Below are positions 15,413-24,973 of a stretch of 64,000 nucleotides of DNA, piece by piece. Position 1 is the first letter of the stretch, and each line of letters begins with the position of its first letter. The notes below the pieces were generated by a model. The model saw only the letters and a program-made list of their open reading frames with translations, made no database searches and had not been told where the DNA came from. The translations under genes and the position numbers were made by a program. Source of the DNA: Bacteroidales bacterium (lineage in GTDB: Bacteria; Bacteroidota; Bacteroidia; Bacteroidales; WCHB1-69); assembly GCA_017535665.1 (NCBI GenBank), contig JAFXTS010000030.1:1-64000 (forward strand), given 5' to 3'.

Positions 15413-18400
15413 TTAGTTCAAAATCACTTTCTTGATGGAGGTCTGTCCGTCGCGAGTGGAGATTCTCACTAAATACATTCCGCGAACAAGGTCGGCCACA
15501 TTGATTTCGGTGAGCTCATTCTCGGCGGCGATGCGGCGTACCAGTTCGCCCGTGGTGGAATAGAGGTAGATCTCGGCGATGTTGCTGCCCTGGATGTTCA
15601 GCACCTGCGTAGCCGGATTCGGATACACGCTCCAGTCGCTGCTGTAGTCGTTGATGCCGGTCTGACCACTCACCGTAGCGGAGTAGCCCGACTGACCATT
15701 GGTACAGATGGTTTGTATGGCGTATGAGTAAGTTACGCCCTGATCCACGTTGGCATCAATGTAACTGTTGTTCGGTGTGGTAGCGATGGCGTTGCCGTTG
15801 CGATACACCTTGTAGGCGATGGCATTGTCAACGGCATTCCAGTTCAGACCCAGCTGGGTGGGCGACACGGTGAGATACACGCCGGTAGGAGCATCGCACT
15901 CTTCAGTGGGCGGAGGTGTGGAACCGATGGTGACGCACTCGGTGATACCTGTCGACTCGAAGTCGTTGGCACAGGCGGTGCGCAAGGTGTAGCAATGGGT
16001 ACCGTCCGGCACGTTGTTGTCGGTGTAGCTGCCACCAGCGATGTTGGAGGCGATGAGCTCGCCGTCGCGGTACAGGTTGTAATGGCTGCCCGTGCCGCTC
16101 TCGCCGCTGATGGTGATGTCATCCACGCAGAAGATATACTGGTCGTTGGAGGTGCAGTGAATGGCCACGTACTTGGCCTCGGCGGGTACGGTGTAGCTGT
16201 ATTCGGTCCACGTGGCGGTGGTGGTTACGCTGCTGCTGAGGGCAGTGAAGTCGCTGGCATTGGTGCCGGTGGTGGAATAGGCGGCGGTGAACTCTTCGTT
16301 GGCATAGCTGCTGGAGTAGGAGCGTGCCCAGAACGAGAAGGTGAAGGGATTGGTGCAGTTGATTTCGGGGCTGATGAGCCAATCGTCATTGGTGACCGGA
16401 TTCCAATAGCTGCCTCCCGTAGCGTACGGACTACCGAAGAATTTGTTGCCGGAGTGTGCGTTGATGGTGGTGTTGCCCGTCATCTGACTGGCATCCAGCA
16501 CGATGTAAGCCATGGGCTGTCCCTCGTTGGTGAACTCCACACTCTGGAAGGTACCCGTGTTGGCGCCGTCGCCGTCGATGTAGGTCCAGCCCACCGTGCC
16601 GGGTGAGTTGATGGTGCCGTAGGTGTGGCCTTCCACGTCGTCGGTGATGGTGAACGTCTCAATGCTGGAGTCGTCGTCCCATGTCAGGGTGACGGTCGAG
16701 CCGTTGGCGGTGGCCGTCAGGCCCGTCGGCGCCTGGCAGTCGTTGCCGATAGCGGTCAGCTCGAAACTGCCATTCCAGCTGTCGCCGTCGCAGGTCGCCG
16801 TCCAGTTCATGGTGAACACATGACCGGTGGTCACATTATCGCTGATGGAGAGTTGGAAGCCGTTGTTGTCGGTGTAGGTGCCGCCGTTGGCAGCCATCGG
16901 ACTGAAATAGCCGGTGCCGTCCAAAATGCTCATCATCGGGTCGTTGCAGCTGAGGGTTACGGTGGTGTTGCCGCTGGTGGACACCCCGCCCATGTTCTGG
17001 AGGGTGAGCGTCAGGTAGGGCTGCTGACCGTACTCCACAATGTCAGGAGTGTAGCTGTCGAGCACAAGGTACGGAACATTGCCCGCCGTGCAGGGAATGG
17101 TCTCGTAAATGGTGGTGTTGTTGAAGGCGGTCACCACAAGCAGGACATCCCCAGCGCTGAAGTCGTGCTGAATCGTCACCTGTCCGTTGGCGTCGGTGTA
17201 GGCGCTGTAGTAGGTGTCGTTTTGCGAGATGCACACGAGGGCATCCTCCACCGGCTGACCATTGGCAGTGATGGTGGTGGTATAGGGCACACCCGTCATC
17301 AGGGTGTTCACCGAGGAGGTGATGGCCACGGGCTGCTTGGTACGCAGCTGCAATGAAGCGTCGCCAAAGGTGGTCCAGGTCTGGAAGGTCTCCACATCGC
17401 TGCTGGTGCTGCTTTCGGTGAGGGCGAGGGTGAAGGCATTCACCACGATGGAGCCCCAGTGGGTGCGCTGCTCGTTGGTGTTGATGCCGTTTTGGCCGCT
17501 GTACTGGTTGTAGTCGAAGCCGCCCACGAGGATGTCGTAGAAGTAGTCCTGACCGCGCTGCGGGGGAGTCCACGGCTGGTTGATGGTGGACATCAGGGTT
17601 ACCACTGCGCCGCCGTTCTCTTTCTTCAGCCATGCCTCGGCGAAGCAGTCGCCGCTCTGGTTGAACTTGCCGTTTACGCAGGCCACCGCCACGATGAAGG
17701 GCAGACGGTCGCCGTTGGTGGAGGCGTTCACGTTGGTATTGCTGTAGTTGGTGGTCACGAAATAGGTCTCGGCGCCATGGCCGCAGTAGGCGATGGTGGA
17801 GGCGCCGGCATTCACGTGGCCGGCCAGCGTGGAGGCGGTGGAGTTGTCGCCGTAGTTGCCGTTCTCGGTAAGGTAGGTGAAGTCGGCCAGACGCTCGCTG
17901 TAGATGCGCTGCACGTGTACGTAGTCGATTTCGTTATCATCTCCAGAACCCTGTCCTTCGGAGGAGCCGATGCCGATGAAGGTCTCGCGCCAGCCGGGGT
18001 CCATGTTGGGGTTCTTCTCGTAGTTGATGGCCTTGTTCACCTGCACGAGCGCCTGTGCGTTGCTGGAGCAGGAGAAACGGCCGATGGCGATGTCGGGGTA
18101 GTTGTCGTTACCGGCCACGCAGCCCATCTTCGGGTCGGCGGGAGCGGCCGAGTAGTCCACCGTGACGGTGTTCGACTTGATGTCGGCCCAGTCGCCAAAC
18201 AGCTGCACATACATCAGGTTGCCGTTGCTGTTGTAAGCGGTCTGGATGGTGGAGGTGACATTGGCGCCGCTGCTCACCACCTGTTTTTCAACGTTGTAGC
18301 CCATCTCTTTCTTCCACTGGATGTAGAGGTCGGCGGCGTTTTCGTAGGCACTGGGGGTCAGCACGAGTATGTCGCCTTTCTCGCCTTGTGCGAGGGCGTC

Positions 18401-19087
18401 GCGGGTGGGCTCATAGTTGAGGAAGAGGTTCTGGTACATGCCCACGGCCTCTTTCACAGGAGTCGGGTTGATGCGGGTGAGCGGGTTGGTGGCGGGCTGG
18501 TTGTTCTCGCGCAAAATAACCGTGATGTTGCTATAATACAAAAGTATTTGGTCTTCACTGTCATAGCGGAAGGGGAACACCCTGACCGAGGTGCCGCGCA
18601 CGTCACGTACGATGAAGGGAGCCTCCATGGTGGCGATGTCGGCGGGGTAGGCTTCATCGTTCAGCGATTCAGCGGCGATTTCGTAAGGGATAGTGTTCGG
18701 ATCCTGATTGCGGTAGATGACACCACGAGAGGGCAACATCGGGTGCGCCAACGGGATAAGGGTGGGCATGGCCCAAACCTCGATGTCCACATTCTTGTTG
18801 GCCGGCAGCTGGATGGCCGCGCTCACGAAGGGCAGTTCGGCCCACCCTTTCAGCTCGGTGGTGGTGCTGGAGGCAAAATTGATTTTGCTGTAGGTCACCC
18901 CGTCATGCGTCACCTCGCCGATGCTGTAATCGAGGATTTCAAACGTCAGCTGGTGAACCCCCGGCTGGGGCTGGCTGTACGAAACCGTGTAAGGCTGGGT
19001 GCCGGACGGGTGCGTAAACGATTGTGCGAACGTGCATAACACACTCACAATCAAAATGATAGAAAAAACAATTCTTTTCATACTCAT
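15413..19087 (-). CDS. Gingipain-like C25 cysteine protease with T9SS sorting domain
   Basis: This large (1224 aa) secreted protease has a signal peptide at residues 1-21 (ending TFAQ) and a propeptide to about 220. The peptidase C25 domain has the catalytic His in AYCGHGAE near 437 and the catalytic Cys in AVACVNG near 470. An Ig-like domain follows (about 590-680), then a cleaved-adhesin/jelly-roll region (about 790-990) and a FN3-like domain (CDAPTGVYLTV..). The C-terminal 80 residues are a type A T9SS sorting domain (WSVYPNPATQVLNI, then MYLVRIST and KKVILN). It should be exported by the type IX system and attached to the surface. The domain order resembles Porphyromonas gingipains. Confidence 0.93.
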   Translation of the reverse strand: MSMKRIVFSIILIVSVLCTFAQSFTHPSGTQPYTVSYSQPQPGVHQLTFEILDYSIGEVTHDGVTYSKINFASSTTTELKGWAELPFVSAAIQLPANKNVDIEVWAMPTLIPLAHPMLPSRGVIYRNQDPNTIPYEIAAESLNDEAYPADIATMEAPFIVRDVRGTSVRVFPFRYDSEDQILLYYSNITVILRENNQPATNPLTRINPTPVKEAVGMYQNLFLNYEPTRDALAQGEKGDILVLTPSAYENAADLYIQWKKEMGYNVEKQVVSSGANVTSTIQTAYNSNGNLMYVQLFGDWADIKSNTVTVDYSAAPADPKMGCVAGNDNYPDIAIGRFSCSSNAQALVQVNKAINYEKNPNMDPGWRETFIGIGSSEGQGSGDDNEIDYVHVQRIYSERLADFTYLTENGNYGDNSTASTLAGHVNAGASTIAYCGHGAETYFVTTNYSNTNVNASTNGDRLPFIVAVACVNGKFNQSGDCFAEAWLKKENGGAVVTLMSTINQPWTPPQRGQDYFYDILVGGFDYNQYSGQNGINTNEQRTHWGSIVVNAFTLALTESSTSSDVETFQTWTTFGDASLQLRTKQPVAITSSVNTLMTGVPYTTTITANGQPVEDALVCISQNDTYYSAYTDANGQVTIQHDFSAGDVLLVVTAFNNTTIYETIPCTAGNVPYLVLDSYTPDIVEYGQQPYLTLTLQNMGGVSTSGNTTVTLSCNDPMMSILDGTGYFSPMAANGGTYTDNNGFQLSISDNVTTGHVFTMNWTATCDGDSWNGSFELTAIGNDCQAPTGLTATANGSTVTLTWDDDSSIETFTITDDVEGHTYGTINSPGTVGWTYIDGDGANTGTFQSVEFTNEGQPMAYIVLDASQMTGNTTINAHSGNKFFGSPYATGGSYWNPVTNDDWLISPEINCTNPFTFSFWARSYSSSYANEEFTAAYSTTGTNASDFTALSSSVTTTATWTEYSYTVPAEAKYVAIHCTSNDQYIFCVDDITISGESGTGSHYNLYRDGELIASNIAGGSYTDNNVPDGTHCYTLRTACANDFESTGITECVTIGSTPPPTEECDAPTGVYLTVSPTQLGLNWNAVDNAIAYKVYRNGNAIATTPNNSYIDANVDQGVTYSYAIQTICTNGQSGYSATVSGQTGINDYSSDWSVYPNPATQVLNIQGSNIAEIYLYSTTGELVRRIAAENELTEINVADLVRGMYLVRISTRDGQTSIKKVILN

Positions 19088-19149
19088 ATTTTAAAAAGTG
19101 CGCAAAATTACAAGAATTTTGGAATAAATGCTACAATTTTTTTGATTTT

Positions 19150-19320
19150 ATTTTGGGCGGCCCGGCTCCCTGCGGTCGCCGTCGGGCTTTCCGCTTTACT
19201 CGCTACGCTCGTGCCCGCTCCAATCCCTGCCGCGACAGAAATACGGGGCCGTGCCACAATATCAGGACGCACGCGGTGCGTCACTACAACATCAGGACTC
19301 ACGCGGTGCGTCACTACTTC
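19150..19320. repeat. Dispersed GC-rich repeat and two 30-bp tandem units
   Basis: 19150-19250 is a GC-rich stretch (GGCCCGGCTCCCTGCGG.., GGGCTTTCCGC) resembling a dispersed intergenic repeat common in Bacteroidota. It is followed by two exact-length 30-bp units at 19261-19290 and 19291-19320 (27 of 30 identical), each holding the palindrome GACGCAC-GCG-GTGCGTC or a one-base variant. The second unit covers the stop codon of ettA (TAG at 19316-19314 on the minus strand), so the repeat sits right at the end of that reading frame. Confidence 0.7.
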
Positions 19321-20987
19321 ATCAGTTTCTTGTACCGGATGCGGGTCGGACCGGTGTCGCCCAGCCGTTTCTTCTTGTTCTCTTCGTACTCGGAATAACT
19401 TCCCTCAAAGAAATAGACCTGCGAGTCGCCCTCGAAGGCGAGAATGTGCGTGCAGATGCGGTCGAGGAACCAGCGGTCGTGGGAGATGACCACCGCACAA
19501 CCGGCAAAGTCGTTCAAACCCTCCTCTAACGCCCGCAACGTGTTGACATCGATGTCGTTGGTCGGCTCGTCGAGGAGCAGCACGTTGGCCTCCGACTTCA
19601 AGGTGAGGGCCAGATGCATACGGTTGCGCTCACCGCCCGACAGCACCCCGGCCTTCTTGCCCTGGTCGGTGCCGTTGAAGTTGAAACGCGACACGTAAGC
19701 TCTTGAGTTGATGAGTCTTCCACCCATCTGAATCTGCTCGTTACCTTCCGATATCACTTCCCATACGCTCTTCTCGGGGTCGATTTCGGCATGCTGCTGG
19801 TCCACATAGCCGATCTTTACGGTTGGACCCACCTCGAAGGTGCCGTTGTCGGGTTTCTCCAACCCCATGATGAGACGGAACAGGGTGGTCTTGCCCGCGC
19901 CGTTCGGTCCGATGACCCCCACGATGCCGTTCGGCGGCAGCTGGAAGTTGAGGTCCTCGTAGAGCAACTTGTCGCCGTAGGCCTTCGACACATGGACGGC
20001 CTCGATGACCTTGTCGCCCAAACGCGGACCGTTGGGGATGAAGATTTGCAAATTCTCTTCCTTCTCCTTGATATCTTCGTTCAGCAATTCGTTGTAGGCG
20101 TTCAAACGCGCTTTCGACTTGGCCTGACGCGCTTTCGGAGCCATGCGCACCCACTCCAACTCACGCTCTAGCGTTTTTCTGCGCTTCGACTCTTGCTTCT
20201 CCTCCATGGCGAGGCGGTTCGACTTCTGCTCCAGCCACGATGAATAGTTGCCCTGCCACGGGATGCCCTCTCCACGGTCGAGTTCGAGAATCCAGCCCGC
20301 CACATTGTCGAGGAAGTAGCGGTCGTGGGTCACGGCAATCACGGTGCCCTTGTACTGTTGCAGATGCATCTCGAGCCACTGCACCGACTCGGCGTCCAGG
20401 TGGTTGGTGGGCTCGTCGAGCAGCAGAATGTCGGGTTCCGACAGCAGCAGGCGGCACAGCGCCACTCGGCGTCGCTCGCCCCCCGACAGGTTCTTCACTG
20501 GCGTGTCACCCTCCGGACAGCGCAGGGCGTCCATCGCTCGCTCCAACTTGTTGTCGAGTTCCCACGCGTCGTGCTGGTCAATCAGCTCGGTGAGTTCTCC
20601 CTGACGCTCAATGAGTTTGTTCATCTCATCGTCGCTCATCGGCTCGGCGAATTTCATGTTCACCTCCTCATATTCTTTCAAAATGTCCACTACCTCCTGC
20701 ACACCTTGGCTCACTACCTCTTTCACGGTAAGACTGTCATCGAGCTGCGGCTCCTGCGGCAGGTAGCCCACGCTGTAGCCCGGCGAGAAAACCACCTCGC
20801 CCTGGAACGACTTGTCGAGCCCCGCAATAATTTTCAGCAGGGTGGACTTGCCGGCACCATTCAAACCTAAGACACCAATCTTCGCGCCGTAGAAAAAGGA
20901 GAGGTAGATGTTTTTGAGAATCTGTCGCTGCGGTGGAATCGTCTTGCTGACGTTCACCATCGAAAAAATGATTTTTTTATCGTCCAT
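19314..20987 (-). CDS. ettA: Energy-dependent translational throttle protein EttA (ABC-F)
   Basis: This soluble ABC-F ATPase binds the ribosomal E site and gates entry into elongation according to ATP/ADP levels. It has two ABC cassettes: Walker A GLNGAGKST near residue 42 with signature LSGGERRR, and GPNGAGKTT near 362 with LSGGERNR. Between them lies the P-site tRNA-interaction linker, rich in Arg/Lys/Glu (about 245-320). With the ATG at 20987 the protein is 557 aa, the EttA length; upstream codons would add 16 unconserved residues. The C-terminus ends inside a tandem repeat. Confidence 0.94.
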   Translation of the reverse strand: MDDKKIIFSMVNVSKTIPPQRQILKNIYLSFFYGAKIGVLGLNGAGKSTLLKIIAGLDKSFQGEVVFSPGYSVGYLPQEPQLDDSLTVKEVVSQGVQEVVDILKEYEEVNMKFAEPMSDDEMNKLIERQGELTELIDQHDAWELDNKLERAMDALRCPEGDTPVKNLSGGERRRVALCRLLLSEPDILLLDEPTNHLDAESVQWLEMHLQQYKGTVIAVTHDRYFLDNVAGWILELDRGEGIPWQGNYSSWLEQKSNRLAMEEKQESKRRKTLERELEWVRMAPKARQAKSKARLNAYNELLNEDIKEKEENLQIFIPNGPRLGDKVIEAVHVSKAYGDKLLYEDLNFQLPPNGIVGVIGPNGAGKTTLFRLIMGLEKPDNGTFEVGPTVKIGYVDQQHAEIDPEKSVWEVISEGNEQIQMGGRLINSRAYVSRFNFNGTDQGKKAGVLSGGERNRMHLALTLKSEANVLLLDEPTNDIDVNTLRALEEGLNDFAGCAVVISHDRWFLDRICTHILAFEGDSQVYFFEGSYSEYEENKKKRLGDTGPTRIRYKKLMK

Positions 20988-21078
20988 AAATATTTCGAAT
21001 ATGATTGAATTCTTTTCGCAGTTGCAAAAATACAAATTTTTCGCAAAGAGGCCAGTACGATGCCGATAATTTTCTCTT

Positions 21079-21729
21079 TTACTGATAACAAAGAGATTCC
21101 GGAGTACAGCCCAACACCCGCGATAACGACAGCACCGTTTGGGCTTCCGCTTTGCGGATATCCTGGTCCGCCTGTTCGTAGGCTTGAATCATACGAAGCG
21201 AAACACCGGATAATTCCGACAACTCCTTTTGGGTGATTTTCAATTGTTTTCTTTTGATTTTCAATATATTATTGGTTTTATCCTGATGCTGTTTCACGAT
21301 AGCATCAGCGTTGGCGACAAATTTGGAGAGATCTGCTTCGTGCAAGGTGGGGTATAAGGATAGTATTGTACTGATATCCAATCCTTTGCTTTGAATAAAA
21401 GAAAACGAATAGGCAGTGTGCCACTGGTAGTAGGCCAATGTCCAACCCGCCCAATATTCGGCGGTGCGTTCTGCTGGGGCGTATGCTGTTTCGTTCCACT
21501 GTAGGTCGGAAGCCTTTTCCAGCACCACCCGCATCAGTTCCATCCCCGACAGGCCAGCCACGTAACGGGGATTGCCCACCTCCATTTGTGATGCCACCCC
21601 GCTGGAGAGGAACATCTCGAAAAAGAGGGTCAGGTCGCAATGGGCGATGTGGATGGCGCAGTCGAACATCGTGCCCATGTTGTGCATCGCGTCCTCAAGG
21701 TATAATCGGTCGTAAGCGTGGGTCATCAT
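21079..21729 (-). CDS. HTH (XRE-like) partner of DUF3990 protein
   Basis: This 216-aa protein has a C-terminal helix-turn-helix of the XRE/Cro class (about 155-215: RKQLKITQKELSELSGVSLRMIQAYEQ). The N-terminal 140 residues (MELMRVVLEKAS.., TAEYWAGWTLAYYQWHT) are a domain I know only from genes next to DUF3990. Its start overlaps the end of the upstream DUF3990 gene by about 35 bases, so the two are translated together. The arrangement, a putative ADP-ribosyltransferase-fold protein plus a DNA-binding partner, looks like a toxin-antitoxin or regulatory pair, with this as antitoxin; that is inference. Confidence 0.82.
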   Translation of the reverse strand: MMTHAYDRLYLEDAMHNMGTMFDCAIHIAHCDLTLFFEMFLSSGVASQMEVGNPRYVAGLSGMELMRVVLEKASDLQWNETAYAPAERTAEYWAGWTLAYYQWHTAYSFSFIQSKGLDISTILSLYPTLHEADLSKFVANADAIVKQHQDKTNNILKIKRKQLKITQKELSELSGVSLRMIQAYEQADQDIRKAEAQTVLSLSRVLGCTPESLCYQ

Positions 21730-22387
21730 TGGTCCATTTTTGTCTTAAAATATCAATCATATAGATAGCATCGGCGGCAGACACAGATGCCTTTTCATGT
21801 TGGAAATCCTCTCTCGCTTGCCGGTCGCGAGCGGTTCGTTTGGGGTAGTAAAGCGTGCTATCTACTGGGACACACCCTTTGTATGCCAATTGCGAGAAGG
21901 CTTTTTCGCTTTTGATGACCACTTGCTCGCCCAATTTCCCTAAAAACATAGCCTTGCGAAGTTGTTCTAACGAAATGGTATTGTTCAGAAATGCATTGGC
22001 AAAGGAAAAATACGAGTCATCTGCACGATAGCCGATGATGATGTCAAATGGCTCATATTCAGGCAAAAAATTATTAAAAAGATAATCTCTTGCTTCCAAA
22101 GCCAATCCCTGCGATAACACAAAAGTCCTGTTTTTTAGCAAGATCGAAAGCCAATTCAGAATGTGATAGGGATGACTGTTCAAATAAAGAATGTTCAATT
22201 CCTCCCCATTGATTTCGTATTGGTTGGCAAAACCATCGCGCTTCTCTGAACTGGCCCATTCTTTTGCAAGTTCAAGATTTTCAGTACAATAAAACCCCAA
22301 TCCATAATCATTATGGGGATTCCCAACCCCGAAAGCGGGCTTTTCGATGACCTTCGTTGATCCGTGATACAAGATGATATTTTCCAT
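21695..22387 (-). CDS. DUF3990 domain protein (putative ADP-ribosyltransferase fold)
   Basis: This 230-aa DUF3990 protein starts with IILYHGS near residues 4-10, then DYGLGFYCTENLELAKEWA near 28-46, the pattern of ART-like domains where His and Tyr/Phe-Tyr line the NAD site. IIIGYRADDSYF near 116-127 is the second conserved block. The family is linked to toxin-antitoxin-like operons but I know of no settled biochemical role. It has a -7 box TACTTTTG on the minus strand in the divergent gap and overlaps its HTH partner downstream. A second DUF3990 module lies at the right edge of the window. Confidence 0.85.
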   Translation of the reverse strand: MENIILYHGSTKVIEKPAFGVGNPHNDYGLGFYCTENLELAKEWASSEKRDGFANQYEINGEELNILYLNSHPYHILNWLSILLKNRTFVLSQGLALEARDYLFNNFLPEYEPFDIIIGYRADDSYFSFANAFLNNTISLEQLRKAMFLGKLGEQVVIKSEKAFSQLAYKGCVPVDSTLYYPKRTARDRQAREDFQHEKASVSAADAIYMIDILRQKWTNDDPRLRPIIP

Positions 22388-22499
22388 AAACTATCGTTAT
22401 AACGAGAGTTTGCAAAAGTACAACAATTTTTGAAATAGGGCGACAGAGTCTGGATTTTTTTCTAATTTTGCGCTTGTTTTTCAAATTAAAATTCATCCC

Positions 22500-23993
22500 A
22501 TGAAACGAATCGCTATCCTTTTTCTTTCCTTGTTGATGATTGTGTCGCTGAAATCAGTAGGACAAACCACTATCCCCCTGCCGAACAGCAGTTTCGAGAA
22601 CTGGTCAACCGGCAATGGCTACAGCGTGTCGGTGTTCTTTTTATCACTGCCAGTGTATGACAGCTACACCTATCCCACCGATTGGAACTTCCCCACCTAT
22701 CCTGTCAACGAGGATCTTACCTATAGCGGTATGAGTGTCAACGTGAATACCGACCTTCCGTTGTTGAAGGTGGTGGATGTGACGACAGACGTGCCCAACG
22801 GCTCGCATGCCATTGGTTTGCAGAGTTTTATGGTCTCCGATATTATCAATCCATCCGTATATAGTATGGCCGCATCCTCGCTCGATTCGACCATCGTTTC
22901 ATCGGTGTTCCCCACGGTTCTATCCACCGGCGCGGTGAATACGAATAATCTGATGCCGATGGTGGACGAACTCACCAGCCAGTACGACAGTCTTTCCTCT
23001 CCGCTGACCTTATTTGCCGACATGGACCTCGACAGTCTCATCGACGGCGGCATCCCGTTGAACGGAGCGGTGCCAGGTCGCCTGACGGGGTACTACCAAT
23101 ATACCTCTGCCATCAGTGGCGACCGAGGCGGGGTATTGATGTTGGGCTCCCGGTACAATCCCGAAACGCAGCGGCGCGAAATGGTGGGCGGTGGCTATAC
23201 CACTGATTTAACGGACGTTGACAGCTTCACCTCCTTCGAAGTGCCCTACACTCCGCTCTCCGAAATCGACTCCACCGCCGAATATGCGGAGCCCGACACC
23301 TTGGTACTGATGCTCATCTCTTCGGCCACCACCGAGCCGCAGCAAGGCTCCATCCTCTATCTCGACCGCCTTCAGCTGTGGATGGCTGGTGCGGATATCG
23401 TGGAAGACACCTGTAGCGCCATTTTCAACCTCACGGTCAACAGCGTGGACACCACCCATGCCGAGTTGAGCTGGACGTACGAAGGCGATCCCGACCATTT
23501 CGAGGCAGAGTACGGCCTCCAAGGATTCGAGCTGGGAACGGGCACGCAGGTCACGGTCGGCACCAGCACGCTTCCCTTGTCGGGACTGACTCCCGACACC
23601 GACTACGACGTGTATGTACACTGTGTGTGCGGCGCCACGATGGAGGGCGATTGGGCCATGGTGAGCTTCCATACCGACACGCCGTCTGTTATCCCGGAGG
23701 ACACCACCCATACGGAAGACACCACAGTGGTGGATACAACGGGCATCCAGATTTTCACGACCCAACCTCTGACCATCTACCCCAACCCGGCGCAAGGTCG
23801 GTGCGTGGTGCAGTTTGAGCAGGAGTTGCCCAGCGCGGTTCGCCTTTATAGTCTGAATGGCCAACTGTTGATGGAGGCCGTTCCCACCAAAGAGACGATG
23901 GAACTGGAATTGCCAACGGCGGGCGTTTACCTTTTGGTTTGTGAAATGAAGGCAGGCGTGGTGACGCGCAGAATCATCAGTCAGAGGAGGTAA
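22500..23993 (+). CDS. T9SS-sorted secreted protein with FN3 domain
   Basis: This 497-aa exported protein has a signal peptide at residues 1-22 (ending SVGQ). The N-terminal domain (about 23-300) starts with IPLPNSSFENW and looks like the beta-sandwich carbohydrate-associated fold found in many Bacteroidales surface proteins. A FN3-like domain follows at about 310-395 (TVNSVDTTHAELSW..YDVYVHCVC), then a Thr/Glu/Asp linker and a T9SS type A sorting domain (LTIYPNPAQGRCVV.., GVYLLVCEMKAGVVTRRII). No enzyme motif is seen. It is predicted to be surface-attached by the same system as the C25 protease. Confidence 0.88.
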   Translation: MKRIAILFLSLLMIVSLKSVGQTTIPLPNSSFENWSTGNGYSVSVFFLSLPVYDSYTYPTDWNFPTYPVNEDLTYSGMSVNVNTDLPLLKVVDVTTDVPNGSHAIGLQSFMVSDIINPSVYSMAASSLDSTIVSSVFPTVLSTGAVNTNNLMPMVDELTSQYDSLSSPLTLFADMDLDSLIDGGIPLNGAVPGRLTGYYQYTSAISGDRGGVLMLGSRYNPETQRREMVGGGYTTDLTDVDSFTSFEVPYTPLSEIDSTAEYAEPDTLVLMLISSATTEPQQGSILYLDRLQLWMAGADIVEDTCSAIFNLTVNSVDTTHAELSWTYEGDPDHFEAEYGLQGFELGTGTQVTVGTSTLPLSGLTPDTDYDVYVHCVCGATMEGDWAMVSFHTDTPSVIPEDTTHTEDTTVVDTTGIQIFTTQPLTIYPNPAQGRCVVQFEQELPSAVRLYSLNGQLLMEAVPTKETMELELPTAGVYLLVCEMKAGVVTRRIISQRR

Positions 23994-24001
23994 AGGAGTC
24001 T

Positions 24002-24916
24002 TTACTTGTTCCGCTGAGCCATCTTCTTGCAGATAGTGGCCATCTCTTTCCGCAACGCTTTGGGGTACAGCACTTCCGTTGTATTTCCCAAGGCCAATAG
24101 TTCCTGTTTGAAGTCGTAAGTGATGCGCAGGAAGTAACTGAAAATGGTATATTCTTTCGTCTGCTCCACCACTTTCTGCGAGTGGTGCAGCGGCAGCGAG
24201 TGCAAGTAGTTGGCTTGAAAAGCATCCACCTTGAGCTGGATGAGCTGTGGCTCCTCATCGCCCACGATGATGCCGAAGCAGCTGTTGAAGAAATCTGCAG
24301 CGTCGAAGTCGGCGGGCAGGGTAAAGTCCTCAAACTCAATGTCAATATCCAGCATCCGGTCTAATGCATATACACGCAGAGGGTTGTCGCCGTACTTGCC
24401 CAACAGGTACCAGCGCCGCCTGAAATACTTGAGCGCGTAGGGCTCCACGTGATACAGATTCGAGACACGCCCTTTCGCTACCCAGAACGGTTTATAGCTG
24501 AAAGTCACCATCTTGCTGCTGCGCATCGCCTCCAAGATGGCCGCCACGAACTCCTGTCCGGAGGGGTTGTCCTCCAGCAGGACGCGGTCGCGCAGGGCCG
24601 AACTCTCGCTCAGTTGGTTGCTGAGTGACAGCGCGTCGAACACCCATCGTTTGAAGCCGGCGGCATCTTTCAGTTCGCTGCGGTCGGCAATATGGTAAGT
24701 GTTGTCGCTCTTCCGGCACTCAATCTGGATGCCGAAGAGTTCGTAAACGTCATCCTTATGGTTCATAAAGGTGCGCCACGCATACTCCGAACCTTTGGAG
24801 AGAAGGATGTTGCTCTTCCATTTCTCTGCAATTCTTGCAAATGTAATTCCCTCATAGCCAGCCTGATTGATCGTATCAATCAGCCAGATGTACTTGCGGA
24901 TAAGGTCTTTTCTCAT
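24002..24916 (-). CDS. WYL-domain transcriptional regulator 1
   Basis: This 304-aa regulator has an N-terminal winged helix (about 1-70: RKYIWLIDTINQAGYEGITFARIAEKW), a central WYL domain with RRWYLLGKYG near 168-177, and a C-terminal WCX dimerisation/effector part. WYL regulators sense nucleic acid or nucleotide ligands and often control phage-defence loci. A paralogue of about the same size lies 98 bases upstream on the same strand. Its promoter is a copy of the dispersed TATGCCAC/ATTTTCATA element, here with -7 box TATCTTTG. The tail-to-tail neighbour is the T9SS protein gene. Confidence 0.9.
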   Translation of the reverse strand: MRKDLIRKYIWLIDTINQAGYEGITFARIAEKWKSNILLSKGSEYAWRTFMNHKDDVYELFGIQIECRKSDNTYHIADRSELKDAAGFKRWVFDALSLSNQLSESSALRDRVLLEDNPSGQEFVAAILEAMRSSKMVTFSYKPFWVAKGRVSNLYHVEPYALKYFRRRWYLLGKYGDNPLRVYALDRMLDIDIEFEDFTLPADFDAADFFNSCFGIIVGDEEPQLIQLKVDAFQANYLHSLPLHHSQKVVEQTKEYTIFSYFLRITYDFKQELLALGNTTEVLYPKALRKEMATICKKMAQRNK

Positions 24917-24935
24917 ACGGTTTGAATTTGATTTT

Positions 24936-24973
24936 GCAAAGATACGGAATTACTATGAAATTTGGTTGCATAG
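24936..24973 (-). promoter_or_regulatory. Dispersed promoter element, copy R7 (WYL regulator 1)
   Basis: Read on the minus strand: CTATGCAACCAAATTTCATA, a 10-base spacer, then the -7 box TATCTTTG (plus-strand 24944-24937), about 20 bases before the start codon of WYL regulator 1. It is nearly identical over its first half to the copy at 28565. The 5' end abuts the palindrome at 24973-25000. Confidence 0.65.

Noticed and set aside
17459..19039. 526-codon frame antisense to the C25 protease
   Set aside because: Val/Gly/His-rich antisense artefact of a GC-rich gene on the other strand.
19261..19320. CRISPR array
   Set aside because: Only two 30-bp units in direct tandem without spacers and no cas genes nearby.
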